The position numbers and the translations under genes are program-made. A model generated the notes under the pieces. It searched no databases and was not told where the DNA came from. It worked only from the letters and a program-made list of their open reading frames with translations. Source: Acidobacteriota bacterium (lineage in GTDB: Bacteria; Acidobacteriota; Terriglobia; Acidiferrales; UBA7541). Taken from it: a stretch of 64,000 nt of DNA. The stretch lies in the NCBI GenBank assembly GCA_003225295.1, contig QHYZ01000078.1, positions 33,101-97,100 on the forward strand. Reading direction: 5' to 3'. The stretch's first letter is position 1, and every line of letters begins with the position of its first letter. Positions 33,153 to 42,054 of this stretch are shown here, piece by piece.

Positions 33153-35024
33153 TCAGACCGGCTGGCGGATGGCGCGGAAACGGCGCAGTCGTGAAAAAAA
33201 ATTATTGGCGCTCCCGATATCGCGGGCGATGTGCGCGCACAATTCTTCGGGGCCGCTGAATTTCTTCTCTTCGCGAAGGCGCTTCCAAAATCGCACTTCC
33301 ATTCGCTGCGGTGCGGTCTCGAGCCGAGCGTCGAGCAAATGCGTTTCGACGCTCAGCTCGGAACCGTTGAACGTTGGGCGCGTGCCGACATTGGTGACCG
33401 ATCGATGGCTGCAGGTCTTCCCTTCAAGACACGCGCGCGTGATGTACACGCCCCGGGCAGGAAGCAAGTCCTGTTCCGCTGCCAGGTTCAGGGTGGGGAA
33501 GGCCAAGCGGCGTCCCATCCCTGTGCCACTGACTACTTCACCGGTAAGAGCGAAGGGCCGGCCCAGAAGACGCGCGGCGTGGGATACGTCGCCTTGGGCG
33601 ACTTCCCGGCGAATGATGGTGCTGGAGACCACTTCTCCGCGATAGACGACCGGTGGAAGAATCTCGACATTGAATCCAAATGTCTTGCCTAGCTCGGAGA
33701 GCAGCTTCACGTCGCCTGCCTGCATATGTCCGAAGCGAAAATTTTCACCGACGAGAACGGCCCTTACGTGCAGGTTGCGGACAAGAATTTGCTCGACGAA
33801 TTCCACAGGGGAGAGCCGCGCGAGATCGAGAGTGAATGGGAGCACCACAACGGCTTCTAGGCCGAGCACGTTGAACCATTCCATGCGCTGCGCGTTGGTA
33901 GACAGCCGCGGCGGCGCTGTCTCCGGTCGAAGCACTTTCCGTGGCGAGGGATCAAAGGTAAGCGCCGTGGCGACCGCTTTGAGAGCATGGGCGCGCTCGA
34001 CGGTGGCGCGAAGAATCGCTTGATGGCCCAAATGGACGCCATCGAAGTTGCCGATGGCCAGTACGCCAGTGTGACCAAACGTTGCATAGCGAGACGCCCA
34101 GGCCTCGGAGGACGACAAGACTAACAATCTCGTTGACCTCGCACCTGCGAGCGCGGCTCGCGATTCTTGTGAATCCCCGCACTCGCGCGAAACCTCATTG
34201 GCAGGGTCCGCCTGCACTTCAAATTCGAGGCCGTCGTAAGCCAGTTGCACATGCGGGTAACCCTCTCTTCGAAGGCGCTCATTTGTCTCGGAGTGCGGCA
34301 GGTCGTGCGCGATGTGGGTGAACCACGCGCGGCGCGGCTGGAGTCGTTGAATGAGTGCGAGGGCTTGCTCTACTGTCTGGTGCATGGGATGCGGGATATC
34401 TCGCAGGGCGTCCAGCACCAGATCGTCGAGTCCTTCGAGCAGTGCCATCGACGAGTCCGGAATCTTGCTGAAGTCGGTCAGGTAGGCGGCTCTCCCAAAC
34501 CGGAAACCCAGTACTTCCATCTCCCCGTGGAGCATGGGCACGGGAACAAACGGAGTGCCGAGAAGTTCAAACGGACTCTGGACGGCGTTCAGCGTTACGC
34601 TCGGTACGGTGCTGAGCGTCGGCTTTTCGTCGAAAACGTAAGCGAAGATGCGCCGGATGATGCGAAACGTTTCTTCGTTGCTATAGACCGGTAGCGCTGC
34701 TCGCTGACGGATGTTGAAGGGGCGAATATCGTCAAAGCCGAGGATGTGGTCGGCATGCCCGTGCGTCAGAAGGATGGCGTCCAGGCGTTCCAGCCCAACG
34801 CGGAGGGCCTGCTGGCGGAAGTCCGGCGTGGTATCAATCACCACGTTCTGGCCGCCACGGGAGATCAGCAGGGAAGGGCGCAGCCGTTTATCGTGCGGAT
34901 CGTTCGACTTGCACACGCGACAAGGGCATGCGAGGGTGGGAACGCCCATGGATGTGCCAGAGCCGAGAACTGTGACTTTTAGCGAAGCAGAAGGCATGGT
35001 GAAAGCGTTGGAACCAATCTTCAC
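33153..35024 (-). CDS. ribF: Fusion of a metallo-beta-lactamase-fold hydrolase with riboflavin kinase/FAD synthetase
   Basis: 623 residues in one uninterrupted frame. Residues about 15-265 form an MBL-fold domain of the PhnP/RNase Z-like class: VTVLGSGTSMGVPTLACPC, ILLTHGHADHILGFDD (HxHxDH, about 88-93), and a late His in WFTHIAHDLPH. A linker of about 45 residues leads to a full-length RibF (about 310-623): GVLAIGNFDGVHLGHQAIL is the FMN adenylyltransferase nucleotide motif, and GEVVSGTGMGRRLAFPTLNL the riboflavin kinase motif. RibF makes FMN and FAD. The MBL half may cleave a cyclic or oligonucleotide phosphodiester (inference). The start is GTG at 35024 or ATG at 34997; neither has a strong ribosome-binding site. 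It follows the DUF1844 gene by 30 bp. Confidence 0.9.
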   Translation of the reverse strand: MKIGSNAFTMPSASLKVTVLGSGTSMGVPTLACPCRVCKSNDPHDKRLRPSLLISRGGQNVVIDTTPDFRQQALRVGLERLDAILLTHGHADHILGFDDIRPFNIRQRAALPVYSNEETFRIIRRIFAYVFDEKPTLSTVPSVTLNAVQSPFELLGTPFVPVPMLHGEMEVLGFRFGRAAYLTDFSKIPDSSMALLEGLDDLVLDALRDIPHPMHQTVEQALALIQRLQPRRAWFTHIAHDLPHSETNERLRREGYPHVQLAYDGLEFEVQADPANEVSRECGDSQESRAALAGARSTRLLVLSSSEAWASRYATFGHTGVLAIGNFDGVHLGHQAILRATVERAHALKAVATALTFDPSPRKVLRPETAPPRLSTNAQRMEWFNVLGLEAVVVLPFTLDLARLSPVEFVEQILVRNLHVRAVLVGENFRFGHMQAGDVKLLSELGKTFGFNVEILPPVVYRGEVVSSTIIRREVAQGDVSHAARLLGRPFALTGEVVSGTGMGRRLAFPTLNLAAEQDLLPARGVYITRACLEGKTCSHRSVTNVGTRPTFNGSELSVETHLLDARLETAPQRMEVRFWKRLREEKKFSGPEELCAHIARDIGSANNFFSRLRRFRAIRQPV

Positions 35025-35054
35025 GCGGAGTCGGGTCAGACCGCCGGGCGTTTC

Positions 35055-35534
35055 TTAGGAGCGGGCCTTGGCCTTGGCTTTCGCGGTCTCGGCGGCAACC
35101 GCCTGATTGATCTCCAGATAGGTCATCTTCAGTTTGCCCAGCAGGTCCAGGAGCAGGTTGTCTTCTTCGGGCGCGAGATTGCCTTTGGTTTTCTCGTGCA
35201 GAGCGTCAAGCATGTCGATCAGCTCGCGTGCGGCTTCGGGATCGATGGCTGGCTGGCCGGTGCGCGGGTCGGCATACGCGCCAAGCACCATGGCAGCGTT
35301 GCTCCCGAGCATGCGGACGAGATTTTCGAACGCGGGGGCGCGCTTGGGTGTCTCAACCGGAGGCGCAGGAGCAGCCGCTTTTGCTGCCTCGGGCGGTGCG
35401 GCGGGAATCTTGGCCGCCTCCCGCTGGGCTTCCCGCTCCTGTTCCTCGACGACTTCCTTGCGCAACTCCCCTTCGGCCGTAAAAGGCCGCCGGTCGATAA
35501 CGCGAAACGCTTCTTCCTGTTTGTGATCGGACAA
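35055..35534 (-). CDS. DUF1844-family protein
   Basis: 159 residues from a TTG at 35534 that has GAGGAAAG 5 bp upstream. The N-terminal part is charged (HKQEEAFRVIDRRPFTAEGE), followed by an Ala/Pro-rich linker and a C-terminal helical domain (FENLVRMLGSNAAMVLGAYA, RELIDMLDALHEKTKGNLAP, EEDNLLLDLLGKLKMTYLEI) typical of DUF1844, a family of unknown function found mainly in Acidobacteriota, Deltaproteobacteria and similar groups. The frame extends upstream to 35768 but without a recognisable start region. It leads the two-gene unit with the MBL-RibF fusion. Confidence 0.82.
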   Translation of the reverse strand: MSDHKQEEAFRVIDRRPFTAEGELRKEVVEEQEREAQREAAKIPAAPPEAAKAAAPAPPVETPKRAPAFENLVRMLGSNAAMVLGAYADPRTGQPAIDPEAARELIDMLDALHEKTKGNLAPEEDNLLLDLLGKLKMTYLEINQAVAAETAKAKAKARS

Positions 35535-35690
35535 GGCACTTTCCTCAGCGATTTGTCGCCCCTGCAGTTTATCACGGGTTGCCAGCCCGAGTCGCTCGGG
35601 CACGCACTTTGAATCTGCGGTGCTTGTCAAAGCCGCGGTTGCACCGTAAAGTGGAACGCTTGATACAGGGCAGAAATAGTCAAACAAGCA

Positions 35691-36635
35691 ATGCCTACAC
35701 ATCAGAAGCACCAGAAGCAGAAAACAAGAAAACCGCGCCGCAATGGCAAGCCCGTGAAACAGAAACACTTAACGCCGGGCCAGTGGTTTGAAAAGCTCGT
35801 CGACGTCCAGGCTAGACTGCGCGCCCCGAACGGATGTCCGTGGGACAGAGAGCAAACCCATCAATCGCTCGGAACCTACCTCATCGAAGAAGCCTACGAA
35901 GTTCTGGAAGCCCTCGAAAGCAGAAATGACGCCAAGTTTGCGGAGGAGCTGGGTGATCTTCTCTTGCAGGTTGTCTTTCATTCGCAGATTGCCAGGGAAG
36001 AGGGCCGATTCACCGTGGCCGAGGTGATTCGCGAAATTCATGACAAGATGATCCGGCGGCATCCGCATGTTTTCGGGAAGGCACAGGCGAAAGATTCTGT
36101 CGAGGTGTTGAGAAACTGGGAACAGATCAAAGCTGAAGAGCGCCGGTCTAGCGACAGAAAAGCGGCGTCAAAAACCGGTGCCGGCGTCCCCCAGGAAGTC
36201 TCTTTGCTCGATGGCGTTTCCCGCGTCTTGCCGGCAACGTTGGAAGGCTTTCAGCTCACACGCAGAGCTTCCCGCATCGGTTTTGACTGGGAAGATATCG
36301 GCGGTGTTTTCGAAAAAATGCGGGAAGAAACCGAAGAATTGAAGAACGCAGTGAAGGAACAGGACCATCTGAAAATGGAAGAGGAAGTAGGCGACTTGCT
36401 CTTCTCCGCTGTCAACCTCTCGCGATTCTTAAAGATCGACCCGGAGATCGCCCTCAAGAAAGCCAACGCGAAATTTTCGCGTAGATTCCGCGCCATGGAG
36501 AGGCTGGCCCTGAGGGATGGCCGGGAGTTCAAGAACCTTCCGCGTGAACAGATGGAGGTATTCTGGGACCAGACCAAGAAGTCGGAAGGGAAGCCGTACT
36601 TGCCGGTGATGGGCGGGGCACCAACGAAGCCATGA
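35691..36635 (+). CDS. mazG: Nucleoside triphosphate pyrophosphohydrolase MazG
   Basis: 314 residues with two MazG domains. The first has the EExxE...ExxD metal motif (LIEEAYEVLEAL, EELGDLLLQVVFHSQIA) and CPWDREQTHQSL; the second is similar (EETEELKNAV, MEEEVGDLLFSAVNLSRFLK). The enzyme removes pyrophosphate from damaged or non-canonical NTPs. A basic stretch of about 25 residues precedes the first domain. The stop overlaps the GNAT gene by ATGA. Confidence 0.93.
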   Translation: MPTHQKHQKQKTRKPRRNGKPVKQKHLTPGQWFEKLVDVQARLRAPNGCPWDREQTHQSLGTYLIEEAYEVLEALESRNDAKFAEELGDLLLQVVFHSQIAREEGRFTVAEVIREIHDKMIRRHPHVFGKAQAKDSVEVLRNWEQIKAEERRSSDRKAASKTGAGVPQEVSLLDGVSRVLPATLEGFQLTRRASRIGFDWEDIGGVFEKMREETEELKNAVKEQDHLKMEEEVGDLLFSAVNLSRFLKIDPEIALKKANAKFSRRFRAMERLALRDGREFKNLPREQMEVFWDQTKKSEGKPYLPVMGGAPTKP

Positions 36636-37372
36636 CCCGGGACATCATCGTTCGGGAATGTCAGGGCCTCGATGATTTCCATCGTTGTGTCGAGCTCCAG
36701 CGCGAGATTTGGGGAGAAGCCGACTTGGAGGTCGAGCCGGCTACCATGTTTGTTGTGGCCGCGCATACCGGCGGCGAAGTGCTGGGCGCTTTTGATGGTG
36801 ACCGCCTGGTGGGATACACGCTCGCGGTGGTTGGCCTGCGTGACCGCGTTGCCTACCTCCATTCCCACATGGCCGGTGTGCACCGAGAGTACCGCGACCG
36901 CGGCGTTGGCCGCATGTTAAAACTTTTTCAGCGCCGCCAAGCCCTGGGCCGTGGAATTCGGCTCATCCAATGGACATTTGATCCTCTGGAAGTTCGCAAT
37001 GGGCACTTCAATTTGAATCGGCTTGGTGCCATCTGCCGGGAATATCATGCCAACTTGTACGGCGTCACGACCAGCCCGCTGCATCGCGGATTGGCGACCG
37101 ATCGACTGCTGGTTGAATGGCATCTGGATTCTGCACGCGTCGTTGCCGCCATCGAGAATCTCGTGAAAGATCCTGTCGAGGCGCCGGCAGTCATCGAATT
37201 GCCGGCGGAACTCGAGCGCTGGCAGCGCGAAGGATCAAGAGAGGTTGGCGTCGTCCAGGCGCGCGTGCGGGAAGAGTTTACAAGATGGTTTGCCAAGGGC
37301 TACGCAGCAGTTGCTTTGCGCCCTGGGCCGGAGAACCGGGCGTATCTGCTTGCTCCCTGGAGCGACTTTTAG
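36632..37372 (+). CDS. GNAT-family acyltransferase (COG3375-like)
   Basis: 246 residues. An acetyl/acyl-CoA-binding GNAT core: VRECQGLDDFHRCVELQREI, GGEVLGAFDGDRLVGYTLAV, YLHSHMAGVHREYRDRGVGR (the CoA pyrophosphate loop, here RDRGVG) and IQWTFDPLEVRNGHFNLNRL, where the family keeps a conserved Asn/His run. In some bacteria such proteins lie beside an N-succinylamino-acid racemase and act as D-amino-acid N-succinyltransferases. The next gene here is that racemase family, so the same role is plausible. It overlaps mazG by ATGA. Confidence 0.82.
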   Translation: MTRDIIVRECQGLDDFHRCVELQREIWGEADLEVEPATMFVVAAHTGGEVLGAFDGDRLVGYTLAVVGLRDRVAYLHSHMAGVHREYRDRGVGRMLKLFQRRQALGRGIRLIQWTFDPLEVRNGHFNLNRLGAICREYHANLYGVTTSPLHRGLATDRLLVEWHLDSARVVAAIENLVKDPVEAPAVIELPAELERWQREGSREVGVVQARVREEFTRWFAKGYAAVALRPGPENRAYLLAPWSDF

Positions 37373-37395
37373 GAAGCTCCCTCTGCCGAGAGGTT

Positions 37396-38502
37396 ATGAG
37401 AATACGAGAGGTCACACTGCAGGAAGTACGGATGAGGCTGGTGGCCCCCTTCGAAACCAGCATGGATCGCACCGAACTGCGCCGCATTCTGCTGGTGCAG
37501 GCAGATGTAGACGGCGTCATCGGCTGGGCCGAATGTGTCGCTGGCGAGTCCCCGTTCTACAGTCCGGAAACGGCTGACACCGCGTGGCTCATTCTTCGCG
37601 GTTTTCTTTGGCCCATGATCAACGGAAAGGAGTTCGCCACGGCCGGCGAAGTGTGGGATTTGCTCGCGCGTGTCCGTGGCCACAACATGGCCAAAGCCTC
37701 ACTGGAAGCTGCCGTGTGGGATGCCGAGGCAAAACAAAAGGGCTTGCCACTCTCAAAACTCATCGGTGGCGTTCGTGAGGAGATCGCTTGTGGTGTTTCG
37801 ATCGGCATCAAAGATTCGCCGGACGAGCTCGCCGCCGCCGTGCAGAAAGAGCTCGCTGCGGGTTATCAGCGCATCAAAATCAAAATCAAGCCAGGGAAGG
37901 ACCTCGAGCCGGTACGCCGCCTTCGCCAGGATTTTCCGCGCATCAAGCTGATGGTCGATGCCAACTCCGCCTACACGCTCGCTGACTGGGCGCTCCTCAA
38001 GCAACTCGAAGGCTTCTACCTGATGATGATCGAACAGCCTCTCGGCTGGGACGATCTCTACAGCCACGTCGAACTGCAGAAAAAGCTGGACACCCCGATC
38101 TGCCTGGATGAGTGCATTCACACCGAGGAGCAGGCGCGCGCCGCCATCGAGCTGGGCGCCTGCAAAATCATCAACATCAAGCTGGGCCGTGTCGGCGGCC
38201 ATACCGTGGCGCGGCGCATCCACGACCTCTGCCAACGGCATGGCATTCCCGTCTGGTGCGGCGGGATGCTCGAATCCGGAATCGGGCGCGCGCACAATAT
38301 CGCGCTTTCGACGCTCCCTAATTTCTCGCTCGCCGGCGATGTGGCCGCCAGCAAGCGCTATTGGGAGGAAGACATCATCCTTCCTGAGGTCACCGTGTCA
38401 CCACAAGGCACGATTCGCGTGCCGACTTGCCCCGGCATAGGTTTCGAACCGCGCCTCGACCGCATTGACAAACTTACCGTACGCAAAGAACGGCTGGCCT
38501 GA
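37396..38502 (+). CDS. Enolase-superfamily enzyme: N-acylamino-acid racemase / o-succinylbenzoate synthase type
   Basis: 368 residues, TIM-barrel of the muconate-lactonising subgroup. The catalytic set is visible: YQRIKIKIKPG (Lys161/Lys163), MVDANSAY (Asp188), MIEQPLGWDD (Glu213), CLDECIHT (Asp238) and IINIKLGRVGGH (Lys262). The same scaffold serves MenC in menaquinone synthesis and N-succinyl- or N-acetylamino-acid racemases, and some members do both. No men genes are in the window, and the GNAT gene 23 bp upstream favours the racemase role. The ATG at 37396 has GAGAGG just upstream; the open frame extends back within the GNAT gene. Confidence 0.85.
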   Translation: MRIREVTLQEVRMRLVAPFETSMDRTELRRILLVQADVDGVIGWAECVAGESPFYSPETADTAWLILRGFLWPMINGKEFATAGEVWDLLARVRGHNMAKASLEAAVWDAEAKQKGLPLSKLIGGVREEIACGVSIGIKDSPDELAAAVQKELAAGYQRIKIKIKPGKDLEPVRRLRQDFPRIKLMVDANSAYTLADWALLKQLEGFYLMMIEQPLGWDDLYSHVELQKKLDTPICLDECIHTEEQARAAIELGACKIINIKLGRVGGHTVARRIHDLCQRHGIPVWCGGMLESGIGRAHNIALSTLPNFSLAGDVAASKRYWEEDIILPEVTVSPQGTIRVPTCPGIGFEPRLDRIDKLTVRKERLA

Positions 38503-38505
38503 GCC

Positions 38506-39483
38506 GTGGGTGTCGAGACCTCCAGCGAACGAGCGCCAAGCCGTGCCGTCCTTGCCGCATCGATCGGTGTGGTCATCATCATTTGGGCGGTTAACTTCAT
38601 CGCTGCGAAAATTGGGCTTCGCTCTCTGCCGGCGGCGACGCTGGCATCCTTCCGTGTCGTGCTCGCTGGCATGGTGATGCTCCCTTTCTACCAGTTTTGC
38701 TCGCGTTTGCCTGCTTTTGCCGAGGCGGCCGAGAGCCGGCAGCGCAAATTTACCCTCCGCGATCTTTGGACTTTCCTCTATATGGGCTTTTTCGGCGTAA
38801 TGATGAACCAGGTCTGCTTCACAGTTGGATTGCGGTACACCTCCGTGAGCCATGCCGCGGTAATTGTTGGCATGGGGCCGATCTACACGCTGATCCTCGC
38901 CACGCTTTTCAAGTTAGAGATGGCTACCTGGCGCAAAGTAGTGGGCATGGCCATTGCCTTCGCCGGCATTGCAGTGCTGGCATCGGAAAGCGGGATTTCG
39001 GTGCACTCGCCGTCGGTGTTGGGCGACGGCATCACCATGACGGGTTCCGTCGGTTTCGCGATGTACGTTGTGCTTGGTAAACGACTGGCAGGGCACTACG
39101 ACCCCCTCACCATGACCGCTTTCAGCCACGTTGCGGGAGCGCTAATTGTCCTGCCAGTTGCGGTGTATCGAGCTCACACGCTCGGCTCTGCAGAGCACTG
39201 GCGCGCCATCGCCTGGACCGGCTGGGCCGCTGTGTTTTACATGGCCATCTTCAGCTCGGCAGTTGCCTACGTCTTTTACTTCTGGTTGCTGCGATATTTG
39301 CAAGCCTCGCAACTAAGCGCCTTCACTTATCTTCTGCCTGTGGTCGCCACCATTCTCGGAATTCTGTGGCTGGGAGAAAAGGGCTCGTGGAACCAAATGC
39401 TCGGTGGAGTGCTCGCACTCGGCGGCGTCTATTGGATTGAATCGGGCCGTGCATCTGTCGTTAGAGTTATTGCCGCCCCGTAA
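38506..39483 (+). CDS. EamA/DMT-superfamily transporter
   Basis: 325 residues with ten predicted membrane helices in two EamA repeats (first IGVVIIIWAVNFIAAKIGLR, second GDGITMTGSVGFAMYVVLGK). Members export or import amino acids, nucleotide sugars or other small metabolites. The GTG start lies 3 bp after the racemase stop, so the two are co-transcribed and the substrate may be the amino acid handled by the racemase and GNAT pair (inference). Confidence 0.88.
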   Translation: MGVETSSERAPSRAVLAASIGVVIIIWAVNFIAAKIGLRSLPAATLASFRVVLAGMVMLPFYQFCSRLPAFAEAAESRQRKFTLRDLWTFLYMGFFGVMMNQVCFTVGLRYTSVSHAAVIVGMGPIYTLILATLFKLEMATWRKVVGMAIAFAGIAVLASESGISVHSPSVLGDGITMTGSVGFAMYVVLGKRLAGHYDPLTMTAFSHVAGALIVLPVAVYRAHTLGSAEHWRAIAWTGWAAVFYMAIFSSAVAYVFYFWLLRYLQASQLSAFTYLLPVVATILGILWLGEKGSWNQMLGGVLALGGVYWIESGRASVVRVIAAP

Positions 39484-39650
39484 ACACCGCTTGCCATCGT
39501 CGTTGACCAGGTTTCTCTCCAACCTATACTATTACTTCAAATCAGCCCGGATCTCCCGATGACCATCCGGCAGCATTCATGCAAGGAAGCAGGCTCCTCG
39601 AACGACCACAAGACGCGGCCGTCAGCTTTCGGTAAGAGAGGTCTGTTTTT

Positions 39651-41573
39651 ATGAGAGCCACGCTCACTATCGCCGGGCTGTTGCTGGCCGCGGTGGCCGT
39701 TGGATTCTATTGGTATTCGCAGCGCGGCATGAAACTGTCCGAAACGGATAGCATTCTGATCGGGGAGTTTTCAAACGCTGCCGGCGATCCCGTTTTTGAT
39801 GGCACGCTGCGGGAGGCGCTGGGCGTCAGCCTGGCCCAGTCGCCGTCGCTGAACCTGGTTTCCGTGGAAAAAGTGCGTGAAGCGCTACGGTCTATGGGCC
39901 GCCCGGCAGACTCACTCCTCCTACAAGAGCTGGCTCCCAGCCTTTGCCAGCGCCTCGGTGCCACGGTCTACTTGACCGGAAGCATCGTCAAAGCTGACAG
40001 TGGTTATTCCTTAAGGTTAGATGCCGGGCGTTGCTCGACCGACGATTCCGGCATTAGCACGAAAAGTGACGCCGCAAATAGAGGCGAAGCGTTGCACGCG
40101 CTGGGGGTGGCGGCAGCCGATCTTCGCGGCAAGTTCGGCGAAGAGCCGGATTCCTTGCAAAAATTCGACTTGCCGCTCGAACGGGCCACCACGGCGTCCC
40201 TGGACGCACTTGCCGCGTTCACCGAAGGACGCCGGCTGGCGCGCGAGAAAGGCGCCATCGAAGCTGTGGCCGCGCTCAAGAAGGCTGTCGAGCTAGACCC
40301 CAAATTTGCTCTGGCCCACTCCAATCTCGCCGTCGCCTACTACAACCTCAATCAGAACGCTCTGGCTGCCGATCATATCCGCCAGGCTTTCGAATCCGCG
40401 GATCGCCAGACCGTACGGGACCGCTTGCACATCACCACGCTGTACTACGACTTGGCAACGGGCGACGTTCAGAAGGCCATCGCCAGCTACAAAGAGTGGG
40501 TCCGCCTCTATCCCCGCGACGACATTGCCAAGGGCAATCTCTCCTCCGAATACTTTTTGATTGGAGACTACGAGCAGGCCGCCACTCTCGCTCAACAAGC
40601 GCTCCGCCTCGACCCCGGCAGCGCTGCCTGGTACGAAAATCTCGCGACTGCTTACATCGCCTTGCAGCGCCTGGAAGAAGCGCAGAACATTGTGGAGCTG
40701 GCCTTTGCCCGCAAACTTGACGATCCTTCTATGCACGCGGAACTCTATGCTTTGGCCTTCTTGCGCGGTGAGCCCGCCGCTATGGAACGAGAGATGACCT
40801 GGTCCGACGGCAAATCCGGCGGTGAAGATACCCTCTTGGCTCTGCAGGCCGACACGGAAGCGTATGTGGGACATGTGCAGAAGGCGCGCGCGCTCTCCCG
40901 ACGAGCCGTGGAGGTGGCCGAGAACTCTCAGCTCAGCGAACCCGCAGCCATCTGGCAGGGCATTGCCGCGTTGCGGGAGGCGGTATACGGTAACTTTGAG
41001 GAAGCTCGCAAGGGCGCGGATAAGGTTCTCGAGCTCGCACCGCAAAGTCGCGACGCGCAAATTCTGGCCATTCTTGTTTTGACCCGTTTGGGTGACGTGC
41101 GCCGCGTGCAAACCATGCTAGACGATCTGGCTGCGGCCAATGTGTCCAATACCGTTGTGCAGTCCGCCTGGTTGCCCACCATACGCGCGCAGGCCGAGAT
41201 GGTCGGCCAGAAACCCGTAAAAGCCCTCGAACTACTCGATGTGGTAAAGCCTTATGAGCGAGGGCAGCTCATCGGAAACTTGACCTATTCCTGCATGATC
41301 CCGGTCTACCTGCGTGCCGAGGCTTATCTCGGAGCGAGGCGGGGACCACAAGCCCTCGCGGAATTTCAAAAATTGACCGATAGCCGTGGAGTGGTAGGCA
41401 ACTGCTGGTCCGGTGCGCTCGCCCACTTGGGCCAAGGCCGCGCGCGGGCCTTGTCCGGCTCGACGAACGCGGCGCGAATTTCCTACCTTGAATTCTTCTC
41501 ACTTTGGAAAGACGCGGACGCCGGCGTTCCGATCCTCAAGTCCGCCCGTATCGAATTCGCCAAGCTGAACTAA
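39651..41573 (+). CDS. Membrane-anchored TPR protein resembling the sensor half of acidobacterial Ser/Thr kinases
   Basis: 640 residues. One N-terminal membrane helix (LTIAGLLLAAVAVGFYW), then a domain beginning ILIGEFSNAAGDPVFDGTLR and ending near QRLGATVYLTGSIVKADSGY, followed by tetratricopeptide repeats from about 190 to the end (AVELDPKFALAHSNLAVAYY, ALRLDPGSAAWYENLATAYI). This order is what lies outside the membrane in many acidobacterial PknB-type kinases, but here no kinase domain precedes the helix and none is coded upstream. It probably acts in the periplasm as a protein-binding scaffold. Function otherwise unknown. Confidence 0.85.
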   Translation: MRATLTIAGLLLAAVAVGFYWYSQRGMKLSETDSILIGEFSNAAGDPVFDGTLREALGVSLAQSPSLNLVSVEKVREALRSMGRPADSLLLQELAPSLCQRLGATVYLTGSIVKADSGYSLRLDAGRCSTDDSGISTKSDAANRGEALHALGVAAADLRGKFGEEPDSLQKFDLPLERATTASLDALAAFTEGRRLAREKGAIEAVAALKKAVELDPKFALAHSNLAVAYYNLNQNALAADHIRQAFESADRQTVRDRLHITTLYYDLATGDVQKAIASYKEWVRLYPRDDIAKGNLSSEYFLIGDYEQAATLAQQALRLDPGSAAWYENLATAYIALQRLEEAQNIVELAFARKLDDPSMHAELYALAFLRGEPAAMEREMTWSDGKSGGEDTLLALQADTEAYVGHVQKARALSRRAVEVAENSQLSEPAAIWQGIAALREAVYGNFEEARKGADKVLELAPQSRDAQILAILVLTRLGDVRRVQTMLDDLAAANVSNTVVQSAWLPTIRAQAEMVGQKPVKALELLDVVKPYERGQLIGNLTYSCMIPVYLRAEAYLGARRGPQALAEFQKLTDSRGVVGNCWSGALAHLGQGRARALSGSTNAARISYLEFFSLWKDADAGVPILKSARIEFAKLN

Positions 41574-42054
41574 GAACTCCTTTTTTTGTGCTCCTCAGTA
41601 TTCCTCAGCGCATGCGGCGATGCGCGGGCCGCTTTGGTTTTTCGAGACAATGTGGCGTCAAACCAGCCGATGGTGCGCCGGTGGGGATCAGTCTGCTTAT
41701 CGCGCTTGGCCCAACCCTGGCCCTCCATTCGCGTAGTAGTGTCGGGCTACCACGCGTCCTCTTTCCTGGCGAATATCGACCGGCGACCTGTTGTGCATGC
41801 TCCTTCGGGACGCGCCGCCCGGGTTGCACTCCGGGAACCATCGACCTCGGGGAACCCTCGCTTCGATGGCTCGCCGAACCTAGCCAATCCCGGATTCGCA
41901 GCCAGGAAGATGGCATGAGGATTCATCGGTTCATTTGCATCCGCGCGTGTTTGCCACGACCGCATATTACGTTATAGCCGCGGGGGCATGCACAGAGTCC
42001 CCCGACGCTCCGAGTAAACTGTCGGTCGCCCTAGGAACTTGGTAGTGGTGGCGC
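41574..42054. other. Intergenic stretch with no recognisable gene
   Basis: 481 bp between the TPR gene and the LeuB-like gene. Several frames stay open for 70-110 codons, but none has a ribosome-binding site, a known motif or a clean codon pattern, and the open frames overlap each other on both strands. No terminator or tRNA structure was seen. It may hold the promoter of the downstream dehydrogenase, or decayed DNA. Confidence 0.5.

Noticed and set aside
41504..41977. 157-codon plus-strand frame covering the gap after the TPR gene
   Set aside because: It begins inside the TPR gene in another frame; the translation is Arg/Cys/Pro-rich with no homology and no ribosome-binding site.
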